Program-made: the position numbers and the translations under genes
Shown here: one piece after another, positions 33,010 through 42,587 of the stretch
Position numbering within the stretch: position 1 is the first letter of the stretch
Layout of the letters: the number at the start of each line of letters is the position of its first letter
DNA from: PHAA01 sp964494735
GTDB lineage: Bacteria; Bacillota; Syntrophomonadia; Syntrophomonadales; Syntrophomonadaceae
Assembly (NCBI GenBank): GCA_964494735.1
Contig: CAZBSD010000001.1
Location: forward strand, 1-64,000
Direction: 5' to 3'
DNA: 64,000 nucleotides
Notes under the pieces: model-generated
What the model saw: the letters and a program-made list of their open reading frames with translations, nothing else
The model's database searches: none
Told to the model about the DNA's origin: nothing

Positions 33010-34587
33010 CTATGCGTTTCTTTCCGGCAACCTTTTCTTCATCAGCAGGTAATTAATACTGTCTACCAGTGCCTGCCAGGAGGCTTCGATTATGTTCTCC
33101 GATACTCCCACCGTGCTCCACTTTTCCGATTCGTCGGCCGAGTCTATCAATACCCTGACCCGGGCCGCGGTGCCCCGGTTGCTATCCAGGACTCTTACTT
33201 TGTAGTCGGCCAGGTGCATCCCGCTTATCTCCGGGTAAACCTCGGCCAGGGCCTTGCGCAGGGAATTGTCCAACGCGTTGACCGGTCCGTCACCCTCTGC
33301 GGCAGTGTGCACTATCTGGTCTCCCACCTGTATCTTGATGAAAGCCTCGGCTACGAAATCGCTGTCTTCCTGCTTCTCCAGGATGATCTTGAGGTTGCGG
33401 AGCTGGAAGAAATCCTCCAACTGCCCGAATGCCTTGCGTAACAACAATTCCAGCGAACCGTCCGCACCTTCGAACTGGAAGCCCTGGTTTTCGAGTTCCT
33501 TGATCTGCTTGATGACGGCCCTGGTCTGGGCGTCATAGCTGTTGACATCCAGCCCCAATTCCTTGGCCTTATAGAGCAAATTGGAGATGCCCGCCAGTTC
33601 TGAGACCAGCACCCGGCGATGGTTGCCAACCTCCTCCGGATCGATGTGCTCATAAGTGAGGGTATCTTTTAAAACGGCGCTCACGTGGATACCGCCTTTA
33701 TGGGCAAAGGCACCCGAACCAACAAAAGGCTGGTTGCTGGGGCTGGGCATGTTGGCTATCTCATTGACGTAATGACTCACCTCGGTCAACCGTTTGAGAT
33801 TTCCAGTGGGGAGACAACGTTTGTTCATCTTGAGCTCCAAGTTGGGGATAATAGAACACAGATCGGCGTTGCCGCATCTTTCCCCCAGATTGTTGATGGT
33901 GCCCTGCACTTGCACACAACCCAGGTTCAGCGCCGCCAGGGAGTTACTCACCGCGCATCCCGAGTCGTTATGGGCGTGAATCCCCAAGGGGATTCTTACT
34001 TCCTCCTGTACCTTCCTGATTATGTTCTCCAATTCCCAAGGCAGGGTGCCCCCATTGGTGTCGCACAAGGCCAGGCAATCAGCCCCGGCCTGGACGGCCG
34101 CCGCCAGCACCTGTAAGGCATAATCCGGGTTGTGTTTGAAGCCATCGAAGAAATGCTCGGCATCGAAGACTACCTCCAGACCCCTGTCCTTAAGATAAGC
34201 AACGGTCTCCCTGACCATGTTGAGGTTCTCCTCCAGAGTGGTCTCGAGGGCGCGCAGGACATGGAAATCCCACGATTTGCCGACTATGGCCGCGACCGGC
34301 ACGTCTGCAGCCAGCAGGGCGGTGATGTTGCTGTCATGCTTGACATTCACGCCAGGACGACGGGTGGAACTGAAGGCGCTGATTTTGGCATGCTCCAAGT
34401 GATAGTCTTTAATCTGCTGGAAGAAATCCAAATCCTTGGGATTGCTCCCGGGCCAGCCGCCCTCAATATAGGAAACCCCGAGACGGTCCAATTTGCGGGC
34501 AATCTTTATCTTATCATCGACCGAAAAGGATATCCCTTCGCCCTGGGCTCCATCCCGCAGGGTAACATCATAGACCTTGACATCCAA
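33010..34587 (-). CDS. cimA: (R)-citramalate synthase
   Basis: 525 residues. The HMGL-like barrel begins VYDVTLRDGAQGEGISFS (metal and catalytic residues), with HAHNDSGCAVSNSL later. The C-terminal LeuA-type regulatory domain runs from about 390. The GAQGEG and GGWPGSNPKD signatures separate citramalate synthase from 2-isopropylmalate synthase, which is encoded nearby. It condenses pyruvate with acetyl-CoA to citramalate, which LeuCDB convert to 2-oxobutyrate for isoleucine. The start is uncertain: TTG 34587 is in the family position, but the good site AAGGAGG is ~20 bases upstream and points to a rare ATT at 34602. Last gene of the operon. Confidence 0.93.
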   Translation of the reverse strand: MDVKVYDVTLRDGAQGEGISFSVDDKIKIARKLDRLGVSYIEGGWPGSNPKDLDFFQQIKDYHLEHAKISAFSSTRRPGVNVKHDSNITALLAADVPVAAIVGKSWDFHVLRALETTLEENLNMVRETVAYLKDRGLEVVFDAEHFFDGFKHNPDYALQVLAAAVQAGADCLALCDTNGGTLPWELENIIRKVQEEVRIPLGIHAHNDSGCAVSNSLAALNLGCVQVQGTINNLGERCGNADLCSIIPNLELKMNKRCLPTGNLKRLTEVSHYVNEIANMPSPSNQPFVGSGAFAHKGGIHVSAVLKDTLTYEHIDPEEVGNHRRVLVSELAGISNLLYKAKELGLDVNSYDAQTRAVIKQIKELENQGFQFEGADGSLELLLRKAFGQLEDFFQLRNLKIILEKQEDSDFVAEAFIKIQVGDQIVHTAAEGDGPVNALDNSLRKALAEVYPEISGMHLADYKVRVLDSNRGTAARVRVLIDSADESEKWSTVGVSENIIEASWQALVDSINYLLMKKRLPERNA

Positions 34588-34615
34588 CTTTAAATCCCCA
34601 ATTAAAGCACCCTCC

Positions 34616-35692
34616 TTAACCTCTCAATATTACCTTTTTCACCCGATCGCCCATCTGGACGGTGTCAACCAGTATCTTGCCTTCTTCCATCAAATCCGGG
34701 GTGCGATAACCATTCTCCATGACCTGACGGACAGATTGTTCGATCCGGCGTGCTTCCGCTTCCAGGTTGAGCGAATAACGCAGCAACATGGCTGCTGACA
34801 GGATGGTTGCCAACGGGTTGGCTTTCTTTTGCCCGGCGATATCGGGAGCACTGCCGTGGGAGGGTTCGTACAAGCCTACCTGGCCACCTATCGAGGCACT
34901 GGGCAGCATGCCGATAGAACCGGTCAGCATGGAAGCCTCGTCGGTTAATATGTCGCCGAACATGTTTTCAGTTACTATAACATCAAACTGCCGGGGAAAG
35001 CGGATCAACTGCATTGAACAATTATCGACATACATATGGCTGGTCTCCACATCGGGATAATCGGCGGCCAGCCGGGTGACCGTCTCCCGCCACAACCGGG
35101 AACTCTCCAGGACGTTGGCCTTGTCGACCGAACATAGCCGGCGGTTCCGTTTGCGGGCCACTTCATAAGCGAAGCGTACTATCCGCTCTACCTCATAGGT
35201 GGAATAACTCAGAATATCAGTGGCCTTCTCTCCCCCGTCGGGGGTATTCTCCCGGCTCTTGGCGCCGAAATAAAGCCCGCCGGTCAGTTCGCGGATTACT
35301 ATCAGGTCTACCCCGGCAATAACCTCTTCTTTCAAAGTGGAAGCCTGCAACAGCCCCGGGAACAAAATGCAGGGGCGCAGATTGGCGTAAAGGCCCAATT
35401 CCTTGCGCAGGGGCAGCAAGGCTCCCACCTCCGGACGCAGGTGGACCGGCAGTTCATCCCACTTGGGGCCGCCGATGGCTCCCAGCAGAACCGCATCTGA
35501 CTGCCGGCAAATATCCAGGGTAGCCGCGGGCAGCGGATGGCCGACCGCATCGTAGGCTGCCCCCCCGATAAGGGCTTCGGTAAATTGGAACTCATGACCG
35601 TACTTTTCCCCGATCGCCTCCAGGGCCTTGATCGCCTCCGGTACTATCTCCGCCCCGATGCCATCCCCTGGGAGGACTGCAATTCTAAACAT
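34616..35692 (-). CDS. leuB: 3-isopropylmalate dehydrogenase
   Basis: 358 residues of the isocitrate/isopropylmalate dehydrogenase family. AVLPGDGIGAEIVPEA opens the protein. LRKELGLYANLRPC is the substrate-loop segment with the specific arginines, TENMFGDILTDEASML binds metal and NAD, and HGSAPDIAGQ is the cofactor loop. It oxidatively decarboxylates 3-isopropylmalate and can also act on 3-methylmalate from the citramalate branch. ATG 35692 follows AAAGGAG. Between leuD and cimA. Confidence 0.96.
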   Translation of the reverse strand: MFRIAVLPGDGIGAEIVPEAIKALEAIGEKYGHEFQFTEALIGGAAYDAVGHPLPAATLDICRQSDAVLLGAIGGPKWDELPVHLRPEVGALLPLRKELGLYANLRPCILFPGLLQASTLKEEVIAGVDLIVIRELTGGLYFGAKSRENTPDGGEKATDILSYSTYEVERIVRFAYEVARKRNRRLCSVDKANVLESSRLWRETVTRLAADYPDVETSHMYVDNCSMQLIRFPRQFDVIVTENMFGDILTDEASMLTGSIGMLPSASIGGQVGLYEPSHGSAPDIAGQKKANPLATILSAAMLLRYSLNLEAEARRIEQSVRQVMENGYRTPDLMEEGKILVDTVQMGDRVKKVILRG

Positions 35693-35721
35693 CGAACTTC
35701 TCCTTTCGGCTGCGCTGGTGG

Positions 35722-36210
35722 CTATTTGGTTTCTTTGACATAGTTTATCAAACCGCCCCGGGCCATTATGCCCTGCATAAATTCAGGAAAAGGGGCGGCC
35801 TGGTATACTTCCCCACTTCTCAAATTGCGGATCTGACCCGACTCCAATTCAACCTCGATCTCGTCACCCTCTTGGATGGCTTGGGCTGCCTCCGGAGATT
35901 CAAGGATGGGCAGCCCGATATTGATGGCGTTGCGGTAGAAGATGCGGGCAAACGAGTCAGCCACCACACAGGCTATACCCGCCCCTTTTATGGCTATCGG
36001 GGCATGCTCACGGGAACTGCCGCAGCCGAAGTTCTTGTCGGCTACGATAATATCCCCTGGTTTGACCTTGTTGGGGAACTCGGCATCAGCATCCTCCATA
36101 CAATGACGGGCCAGCTCGGCCGGGTCGAAGGTGTTAAGATAACGGGCCGGGATAATGGCATCGGTATCGATGTTGCTGCCAAATTTATACACTTTACCGG
36201 TAAATTTCAT
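35722..36210 (-). CDS. leuD: 3-isopropylmalate dehydratase small subunit
   Basis: 162 residues, the short LeuD of the homoaconitase-like group. NIDTDAIIPARYL and FGCGSSREHAP are the substrate-binding signatures. It pairs with LeuC to isomerise 2- to 3-isopropylmalate, and probably citramalate to 3-methylmalate. Start ATG 36210, two bases after the leuC stop; the open frame upstream to 36387 lies inside leuC and is not coding. Confidence 0.96.
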   Translation of the reverse strand: MKFTGKVYKFGSNIDTDAIIPARYLNTFDPAELARHCMEDADAEFPNKVKPGDIIVADKNFGCGSSREHAPIAIKGAGIACVVADSFARIFYRNAINIGLPILESPEAAQAIQEGDEIEVELESGQIRNLRSGEVYQAAPFPEFMQGIMARGGLINYVKETK

Positions 36211-36212
36211 CG

Positions 36213-37472
36213 TTAAACCTCCCATGGCGGGGTGATCTTGCCCTTGATGGCACTGGCAGCCGCCACCGCCGGATTGCTCAGGTAGACTTCGCTCTCCGGG
36301 TGACCCATGCGCCCCACAAAATTGCGGTTGGTTGTAGCCAGGGACTTCTCGCCCTGGGCCAGGATACCCATATGACCACCCAGACAAGGGCCGCAGGTAG
36401 GCGTACTTACCGCTGCCCCAGCTTCAATGAATATCTCAATGAACCCACGCCGCAAAGCTTCCAGGTAAATTGCCTGGGTACCAGGCAGGATTATCAGGCG
36501 CAGTCCGGGGTACACCTTGTGTCCCTTAAGCATTTCAGCGGCCGACTGCAGGTCTTCGATGCGGCCATTGGTACAGGAGCCGATCACCACCTGATCCAGC
36601 CAAACCTCCCCAGCCTGGCTTACCGGACGGGTGTTTTCGGGCAGATGCGGGAAAGCCACCACCGGTTCCAGCTTGGATACGTCATACTCAATGGTGCGGG
36701 CATAGACCGCATCATGGTCTGATTCATATATATGGCAGGGGCGTTTGGCCCGGTTCCTGACATAGGCCAGGGTGGTTTCATCAACCGCGATGATGCCATT
36801 TTTGCCGCCCGCCTCGATAGCCATGTTGGCCATCGAGAAACGGTTATCCATCGACAGTCCCAGGATTGCCTCGCCGGTAAACTCCATCGACATGTAGCGA
36901 GCCCCGTCCACTCCGATATCCCCGATGGCGTGTAGGATGAAATCCTTTCCTCCTACCCAACGGGGAGTCTTGCCATAATAAATAAACTTGATGCTCTCCG
37001 GAACCTTGAACCAGGCTTCCCCGGTGGCCATAGCCGCAGCCATATCGGTGGAGCCAACCCCAGTGGCAAAAGCCCCCAGAGCCCCGTAGGTACAGGTATG
37101 GGAATCAGCGCCGATGATAAGATCACCCGGCCCCACCAATCCCTGCTCCGGTAACAGGCAGTGTTCAATACCCATCTGCCCAATCTCGAAATAGTTGCCA
37201 ATTCCCTGCCGGCGGGCGAAATCACGCATGATCTTGGCCTGCTCGGCTGATTTGATGTCCTTGTTAGGGGTAAAATGGTCCGGGACCAACACGATGCTAT
37301 CCGCATTATATACCTGTTCCCGCCCCAGTCGGTTGAACTCGGTGATGGCTACCGGAGCCGTAACGTCATTGCCGAGGATAACGTCCACCTTGCAGTTGAG
37401 CAGTTCGCCTGCCTCCACCTGCTCTTTCCCTGCATGGGCGGCCAGAATCTTCTGGCTGATTGTCATTGCCAT
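36213..37472 (-). CDS. leuC: 3-isopropylmalate dehydratase large subunit
   Basis: 419 residues, the shorter archaeal/clostridial-type LeuC. Cluster-ligating cysteines are in IGSCTNGR and PTCGPCLGGHMG; GADSHTCTYGALG is the conserved substrate region. A [4Fe-4S] enzyme partnered with LeuD. The start is ATG 37472, seven bases after GGAGGG. Next to leuA in the operon. Confidence 0.96.
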   Translation of the reverse strand: MAMTISQKILAAHAGKEQVEAGELLNCKVDVILGNDVTAPVAITEFNRLGREQVYNADSIVLVPDHFTPNKDIKSAEQAKIMRDFARRQGIGNYFEIGQMGIEHCLLPEQGLVGPGDLIIGADSHTCTYGALGAFATGVGSTDMAAAMATGEAWFKVPESIKFIYYGKTPRWVGGKDFILHAIGDIGVDGARYMSMEFTGEAILGLSMDNRFSMANMAIEAGGKNGIIAVDETTLAYVRNRAKRPCHIYESDHDAVYARTIEYDVSKLEPVVAFPHLPENTRPVSQAGEVWLDQVVIGSCTNGRIEDLQSAAEMLKGHKVYPGLRLIILPGTQAIYLEALRRGFIEIFIEAGAAVSTPTCGPCLGGHMGILAQGEKSLATTNRNFVGRMGHPESEVYLSNPAVAAASAIKGKITPPWEV

Positions 37473-37498
37473 TAGAAGTCCCTCCAATTAGACTAGGT

Positions 37499-39031
37499 TT
37501 ACTCCGCAGAGCTCAAGGTCATGTCGTAGTAATATTTGTTGATGGCATTGATGTAGGATTTGATGCTGGCCTCGATGATGTCGGTGCTCAAACCCCGTCC
37601 ATTATATACCTTGTCACCAATCTTGATCCGAGAGGTAACTTCGCCCAGCGCATCTTTGCCGGATGTAACTGCCTGCAGCTTATAATCCACCATCGTACCG
37701 TAGATATCGGTTATCTTGTCGACGGCATGGCAGCCTGCTTCCACCGGACCCACACCGGTAGCGGTGGCTTCAATAGCTTTGTCCTCGATGGCCAGCCTGA
37801 TGGTGGCGGTAGGAATTACACTGGTCCCGGCGGTGATCTGCAGGTAATCCAGTCCGAACCGTTCCGGCACCGCCCGGGCCCGATCTTTGATCAGGGCATG
37901 CAGGTCATCGTCGTTGATGGCCTTCTTTTTATCAGCCACCTCCTTAAAACCCACGAAAGCCCGGGCCAATTCGGCATCATCCAGATTATAGCCCAGCTGC
38001 TTGAGCCGTTCATTGAAGGCATGACGTCCGGAGTGCTTGCCCAGTACCAGGTTGCTCTTGAAAACTCCCACCAGTTCCGGGCTCATGATCTCGTAGGTGG
38101 ATCTATCCTTTAACACCCCATCCTGGTGGATGCCGGATTCGTGGGCAAAGGCATTATCGCCTACGATAGCCTTATTCGGTTGGATCAGCATCCCAGTGGC
38201 ACTGCTCACCAACCGGCTGGTGGGAAAGATCTCCTGGTAATTTATGTTGGTCTCCTTCTGGTAAAAGGCTTTACGGGTATATAGGGCCATGACGATTTCC
38301 TCCAGGGAGGCGTTGCCAGCCCTTTCTCCTATGCCATTGACGGCACATTCTATCTGGCGGGCACCGTTGATTACCCCAGCCAGGGAATTGGCCACCGCCA
38401 TACCCAAATCGTTGTGGCAGTGGACGCTTATTATGGCCCTATCGATGTTAGGTACCCGCTCCATGAAGGTGCGGATGAAATCGCCAAAATCTTCCGGTAC
38501 CGCATATCCTACCGTATCCGGCAGGTTGACCACGGTGGCCCCAGCGTCGATGACCGCCTCGATGATCTGGGCCAGGTAATCGACGTCACTGCGGTAGGCG
38601 TCTTCCGCCGAAAATTCCACGTCCGGGCAGAATTGGCGGGCATACTTGACCGCTTCCACCGCCTGTTCCAATGCCGCTTCCCGGCTTATCTGCAGCTTGT
38701 GCCGCAGGTGGATATCGGATGTAGCCAGGAAGGTGTGGATGCGGGGGGACTCGGCGTACTTGACCGCTTCCCAGACCCGGTCTATATCCATCCGGGTGGC
38801 CCGGCACAAACCGGCAATAACCGGTCCTTTTACTTTTTGGGCGATGGTCCGCACCGCCTGGAAATCTCCTTGAGATGAGATAGGAAAACCGGCTTCGATG
38901 ACATCCACTCCCAAGTGGGCCAGCTGGTAGGCTATCTCCAGTTTCTCCTCAACATTCAGACTGACCCCTGGTGACTGTTCACCATCGCGCAGGGTGGTAT
39001 CAAAAAGGTAGATCCTATTTTTATCACCCAT
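37499..39031 (-). CDS. leuA: 2-isopropylmalate synthase
   Basis: 510 residues. The barrel starts with IYLFDTTLRDGEQSPGVSLN; SVHCHNDLGMAVANSL carries metal-binding histidines. The C-terminal allosteric domain (about 380-510) includes GVGPVEAGCHAV. It condenses 2-oxoisovalerate with acetyl-CoA in the first step of leucine synthesis; the regulatory domain suggests feedback control by leucine. ATG 39031 has GGAGGTGG close upstream. Confidence 0.96.
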   Translation of the reverse strand: MGDKNRIYLFDTTLRDGEQSPGVSLNVEEKLEIAYQLAHLGVDVIEAGFPISSQGDFQAVRTIAQKVKGPVIAGLCRATRMDIDRVWEAVKYAESPRIHTFLATSDIHLRHKLQISREAALEQAVEAVKYARQFCPDVEFSAEDAYRSDVDYLAQIIEAVIDAGATVVNLPDTVGYAVPEDFGDFIRTFMERVPNIDRAIISVHCHNDLGMAVANSLAGVINGARQIECAVNGIGERAGNASLEEIVMALYTRKAFYQKETNINYQEIFPTSRLVSSATGMLIQPNKAIVGDNAFAHESGIHQDGVLKDRSTYEIMSPELVGVFKSNLVLGKHSGRHAFNERLKQLGYNLDDAELARAFVGFKEVADKKKAINDDDLHALIKDRARAVPERFGLDYLQITAGTSVIPTATIRLAIEDKAIEATATGVGPVEAGCHAVDKITDIYGTMVDYKLQAVTSGKDALGEVTSRIKIGDKVYNGRGLSTDIIEASIKSYINAINKYYYDMTLSSAE

Positions 39032-39107
39032 ATTTCCACCTCCATTCAAATCACCATAGCCAGAAACGGAAAACTCTCTTCCCTGACCATCCCGGTTAAG
39101 CCGGTGG

Positions 39108-40121
39108 CTATTTGGTCTCTTTCAGCCAGGGCATCATAGCCCGTAAATCGGCGCCTACTTCCTCAATCAGGTGTTCCTTGTTTTGCCTTTTCAAGGCATT
39201 GAAGCGGGGACGGCCGACCGAATTTTCCAACAGCCAGTCCTTGGCAAAAGTTCCGTCCTGAATGTCCTGCAAAGCTTCCTGCATCGCCCAGCGGCTGTCT
39301 TCGCCGATAATGTCCGGACCTTTGGTGTAGTCGCCCCACTCGGCGGTGTCGCTGATGGAGTAGCGCATAAAGCTCATCCCGCCCTCGTACATGAGATCGA
39401 CAATCAGCTTCAGTTCATGCATACATTCGAAATAGGCTATCTCGGGCTGGTAACCTGCTTCCACCAAGGTTTCGAAACCCGATTTGACCAGCTCCGTGAC
39501 TCCGCCGCACAATACGCATTGCTCGCCGAAAAGGTCGGTCTCGGTCTCTTCTTTAAAGGTGGTCTCGATGACTCCCGCCCTGGTGCAGCCGATACCCTTG
39601 GCATAGGCAAGGCCCAGTTCCCGGGCAGTTCCACTGTAGTCCTGCTCCACCGCGATAAGACCAGGCACACCGGCTCCCTTCTGATACATACGGCGGACCA
39701 GATGGCCAGGGCTCTTGGGAGCCACCATGAATACGTCCACGAAATCGGGGGGAACGATTTGGCCGAAATGAATATTGAAACCGTGCGAAAATCCCAACGC
39801 ATTACCCTTCTTAAGGTAGGGCTTGATCTCCGCGTTGTAGACCCGGGCCTGTACTTCATCAGGCAGCAGGATATGGATTATATCAGCCGCCGCTGCCGCT
39901 TCGGCCACGCTCATGGGCATAATACCAGCCGCAATAACCAGGTTCCATTCCTTTTCAGTGGCCTCATCGGTGGGTTTGCGCAAGCCGACCACCACATTCA
40001 CCCCACTCTCGTGGAGGTTCTGAGCCTGGGCATGGCCTTGGGAGCCGAACCCCATCACAGCTACGGTTTTCCCTTTCAGAAGATCCAGATTCGCATCAGC
40101 ATCATAATACATTTTTGCCAT
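39108..40121 (-). CDS. ilvC: Ketol-acid reductoisomerase
   Basis: 337 residues, class I form. The Rossmann site GFGSQGHAQAQNL is near residue 25. The phosphate-binding loop following strand 2, VGLRKPTDEATEKE, is a short loop of the type that can favour NADH or NADPH; cofactor cannot be settled by eye. The metal-binding knot domain has LFGEQCVLCGGV and EMxHELK-like CMHELKLIVDLMYEGG. It isomerises and reduces acetolactate or acetohydroxybutyrate. ATG 40121 follows AAGGAGG. Confidence 0.96.
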   Translation of the reverse strand: MAKMYYDADANLDLLKGKTVAVMGFGSQGHAQAQNLHESGVNVVVGLRKPTDEATEKEWNLVIAAGIMPMSVAEAAAAADIIHILLPDEVQARVYNAEIKPYLKKGNALGFSHGFNIHFGQIVPPDFVDVFMVAPKSPGHLVRRMYQKGAGVPGLIAVEQDYSGTARELGLAYAKGIGCTRAGVIETTFKEETETDLFGEQCVLCGGVTELVKSGFETLVEAGYQPEIAYFECMHELKLIVDLMYEGGMSFMRYSISDTAEWGDYTKGPDIIGEDSRWAMQEALQDIQDGTFAKDWLLENSVGRPRFNALKRQNKEHLIEEVGADLRAMMPWLKETK

Positions 40122-40148
40122 TATCGATTTCCTCCTTAATACTTTGTA

Positions 40149-40649
40149 TTACCTTCTCTTACTATCTTCGCCGGTACCGCGGACCATAGCCACTTTGCCG
40201 GTTCGTACCAATTCCAGTATCCCGAAGGGGCGGAACGCATCCTCCAGGGCATCGATCTTGCGCTCATCACCTGTTGCCTCGACTATCAATGAGGTCCGCC
40301 CGATATCAACTATCCGGGCCCTAAATATATCTACTATCTGAACAATATCCGGCCGGACGTTGTGGTCGGCTTTGACCTTGATCAGCACCAGTTCCCGTGC
40401 TACCAGGTGTTCTTTGGTCATGTCCACGACTTTGATTACGTCGACCAACTTGTACAGCTGTTTGGTGACCTGCTCGATAATGGTGTCATCGCCGTCGACC
40501 ACGACAGTCATCCTGGAGATGGTCGGATCTTCGGTGGCACCCACATTGAGGCTATCGATGTTGTACCCCCGGCGGCGAATGAGGGTAGTAACCCGGGTCA
40601 ATACCCCGGGACGATTTTCAACAGTTACGGCTATGGTGTGCCTATTCAT
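40149..40649 (-). CDS. ilvN: Acetolactate synthase small (regulatory) subunit
   Basis: 166 residues. An ACT domain begins NRHTIAVTVENRPGVLTRV, with NIDSLNVG; the C-terminal regulatory domain spans about 80-160. It confers valine-type feedback on the catalytic subunit. The start is ATG 40649, with GGGAGGTGA upstream; GTG 40658 is too near that site. It overlaps the end of ilvB by 8 bases, so translation is probably coupled. Also called ilvH in some genomes. Confidence 0.95.
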   Translation of the reverse strand: MNRHTIAVTVENRPGVLTRVTTLIRRRGYNIDSLNVGATEDPTISRMTVVVDGDDTIIEQVTKQLYKLVDVIKVVDMTKEHLVARELVLIKVKADHNVRPDIVQIVDIFRARIVDIGRTSLIVEATGDERKIDALEDAFRPFGILELVRTGKVAMVRGTGEDSKRR

Positions 40650-42333
40650 CGAAATCACCTCCCAGCATATTCAGGATCGACTCCCCGGGGGGTACCATGG
40701 GATAAACCCCCGCTTCCCTTTCCACCCAGAAGTCTATTACTACCGGGCGATCGGTGATTTGCATGGCTTCCTGCAGAGCCCCCCTTACATCCTCGGTGCG
40801 GTTAACTCTCATCCCCACGGCTCCATACGCCTCGGCCAGCTTTACGAAATCGGGTTGGTGACTCATGTCGGTGTAGGAATAGCGGCCTTGATGGAATAGT
40901 TCCTGCCATTGCCGCACCATCCCCAGGTATTGGTTGTTTAAGATACAGATTATAACTGGTATCTTGTACTGCATGGCGGTACCCAGCTCCTGAATGTTCA
41001 TCTGGATGCTGCCATCCCCGGCGACGTCGAAGACGGTCTTGTCGGGACAGGCCAGCTTGGCGCCGATAGCAGCCGGGAATCCATAGCCCATGGTCCCCAA
41101 CCCCCCCGAGGTGATGAAAGAGCGGGGTTCTTTATATAGGTAATGCTGAGCCGCCCACATCTGGTTCTGACCCACTTCGGTGGCTATGATGGCGTCACCG
41201 CGGGTCAGGTCGTAGATAGTCTCAACTATATGCTGCGGCATTATCCGACCTTCGCTGGGCCGGCCATAGCGGAGGGGGAATTCGTCCTTCCAGTTGGCGA
41301 TGACATGATGCCATTCACTTAGCTCTTGTCGGGCTTTAAGCCGGGGCAACAAAGCCTGCAGGGCTTCCCTGGCTTCACTGACGATAGGGATATGGACAGC
41401 GGTGTTCTTACCGATCTCAGCCGCATCTATGTCAATGTGAATGACCCGGGCGTTGGGAGCAAAGGTGTCCAGTTTACCGGTGACCCGGTCATCGAACCGT
41501 ACTCCAATCGCTATCAGCACATCGCACTCGCCGATGGCATAATTAGCATAACGGGTGCCGTGCATACCCAACATTCCCAGGGAAAGATAACTGGTCCCCG
41601 GGAAGGCCCCCATCCCCATCAAGGTAGTGGTGACAGGGATGCGGCACTTTTCAGCCATCTCCCGCAGTTCATTGGATGCATCTGAGGCGATTATTCCACC
41701 CCCAGCGTAGATGACCGGTCTTTGCGCCTTATTGATAGCTTCGGCGGCGGCGATTATCTGGCCCGTATTCACGCCCTTCATGACCCGATAGCTGCGCAGT
41801 TTAACCTCCGAATCATTTGCTTCAAAATCTATCTCACGGGCCATCACATCTTTTGGCAGGTCGACCACCACCGGTCCGGGGCGGTTGGTCCGGGCTATAT
41901 AAAAAGCTTCCTTAATTATTCGCTCCACATCTTCGGTTCTCTCCACTTGATAGCTATGTTTGGTGATAGGGAGGGTAATACCGGCAATATCAGCCTCCTG
42001 GAAGGCGTCCTTGCCGATCAGGGTCGAGGCCACCTGCCCGGTCAGACACACCAGGGGAACTGAATCCATATTGGCAGTGGCAATGCCGGTGACCAGGTTG
42101 GTTGCCCCCGGTCCCGAGGTAGCCAGGCATACACCTACTTTGCCCGACGCCCGGGCATAACCGTCGGCAGCATGAACAGCCCCCTGCTCATGGCGGACCA
42201 GGATATGCTTAATGGGCGAATCATAGAGGGCATCGTAGATGGGCAGGACTGCTCCTCCCGGATAGCCAAATACTACATCTACTCCCTCTCGCTGCAGGCA
42301 GTGCATTAGGATATCGGCTCCTTTTAGTTTCAT
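40642..42333 (-). CDS. ilvB: Acetolactate synthase large (catalytic) subunit
   Basis: 563 residues, full-length thiamine-diphosphate enzyme. The activating glutamate is in VRHEQGAVHAADGYARASG. The C-terminal TPP/Mg site is VAGDGSIQMNIQEL to ILNNQYLGMVRQWQELF. FAD-binding middle domain GMLGMHGTRYAN. It makes acetolactate from two pyruvates, or acetohydroxybutyrate with 2-oxobutyrate. The ATG 42333 follows GGAGGTGA. It heads the ilvBNC-leuACDB-cimA series; the 254-base leader has alternative hairpins. Confidence 0.97.
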   Translation of the reverse strand: MKLKGADILMHCLQREGVDVVFGYPGGAVLPIYDALYDSPIKHILVRHEQGAVHAADGYARASGKVGVCLATSGPGATNLVTGIATANMDSVPLVCLTGQVASTLIGKDAFQEADIAGITLPITKHSYQVERTEDVERIIKEAFYIARTNRPGPVVVDLPKDVMAREIDFEANDSEVKLRSYRVMKGVNTGQIIAAAEAINKAQRPVIYAGGGIIASDASNELREMAEKCRIPVTTTLMGMGAFPGTSYLSLGMLGMHGTRYANYAIGECDVLIAIGVRFDDRVTGKLDTFAPNARVIHIDIDAAEIGKNTAVHIPIVSEAREALQALLPRLKARQELSEWHHVIANWKDEFPLRYGRPSEGRIMPQHIVETIYDLTRGDAIIATEVGQNQMWAAQHYLYKEPRSFITSGGLGTMGYGFPAAIGAKLACPDKTVFDVAGDGSIQMNIQELGTAMQYKIPVIICILNNQYLGMVRQWQELFHQGRYSYTDMSHQPDFVKLAEAYGAVGMRVNRTEDVRGALQEAMQITDRPVVIDFWVEREAGVYPMVPPGESILNMLGGDFDE

Positions 42334-42380
42334 ACCCTTCACCTCCGTATTTATTTTTTGTAAATATAACTAAACTGCTT

Positions 42381-42440
42381 GGGATTAGCAATGAAGCCCT
42401 AAAGTGCATGATAATCCCATCTGCTTTAAGGAGATTATCA
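42381..42440 (-). repeat. Overlapping inverted repeats in the ilvB leader
   Basis: In the minus-strand RNA three segments compete: A (UGAUAAUC, 42440-42433), B (GGGAUUAUCA, 42418-42409) and C (UAAUCCC, 42387-42381). B can pair with A or with C but not both. They lie about 50-110 bases before the ilvB start. No U-run follows either hairpin, so a classic attenuator is not shown. Confidence 0.4.
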
Positions 42441-42540
42441 CTATGTTGGGAAACTTCCAGCCAGCCCTTTTACGAGAGCTGCAGAACCAAAATTAAACAA
42501 GTGTTGATCGACGTGACAATGGTTGGCAGTAAATACAACT

Positions 42541-42566
42541 AAGAAACGGGCTTGTGATGGCCCGCT
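42541..42566 (-). terminator. Weak terminator after ilvD
   Basis: On the minus strand AGCGGGC pairs with GCCCGTT (7 bp including a G-T pair) followed by TCTTAG. It lies about 22 bases after the ilvD stop and would partly separate ilvD from ilvB. Confidence 0.4.
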
Positions 42567-42587
42567 CCTGCTTGCTGGTGTGAGGGG

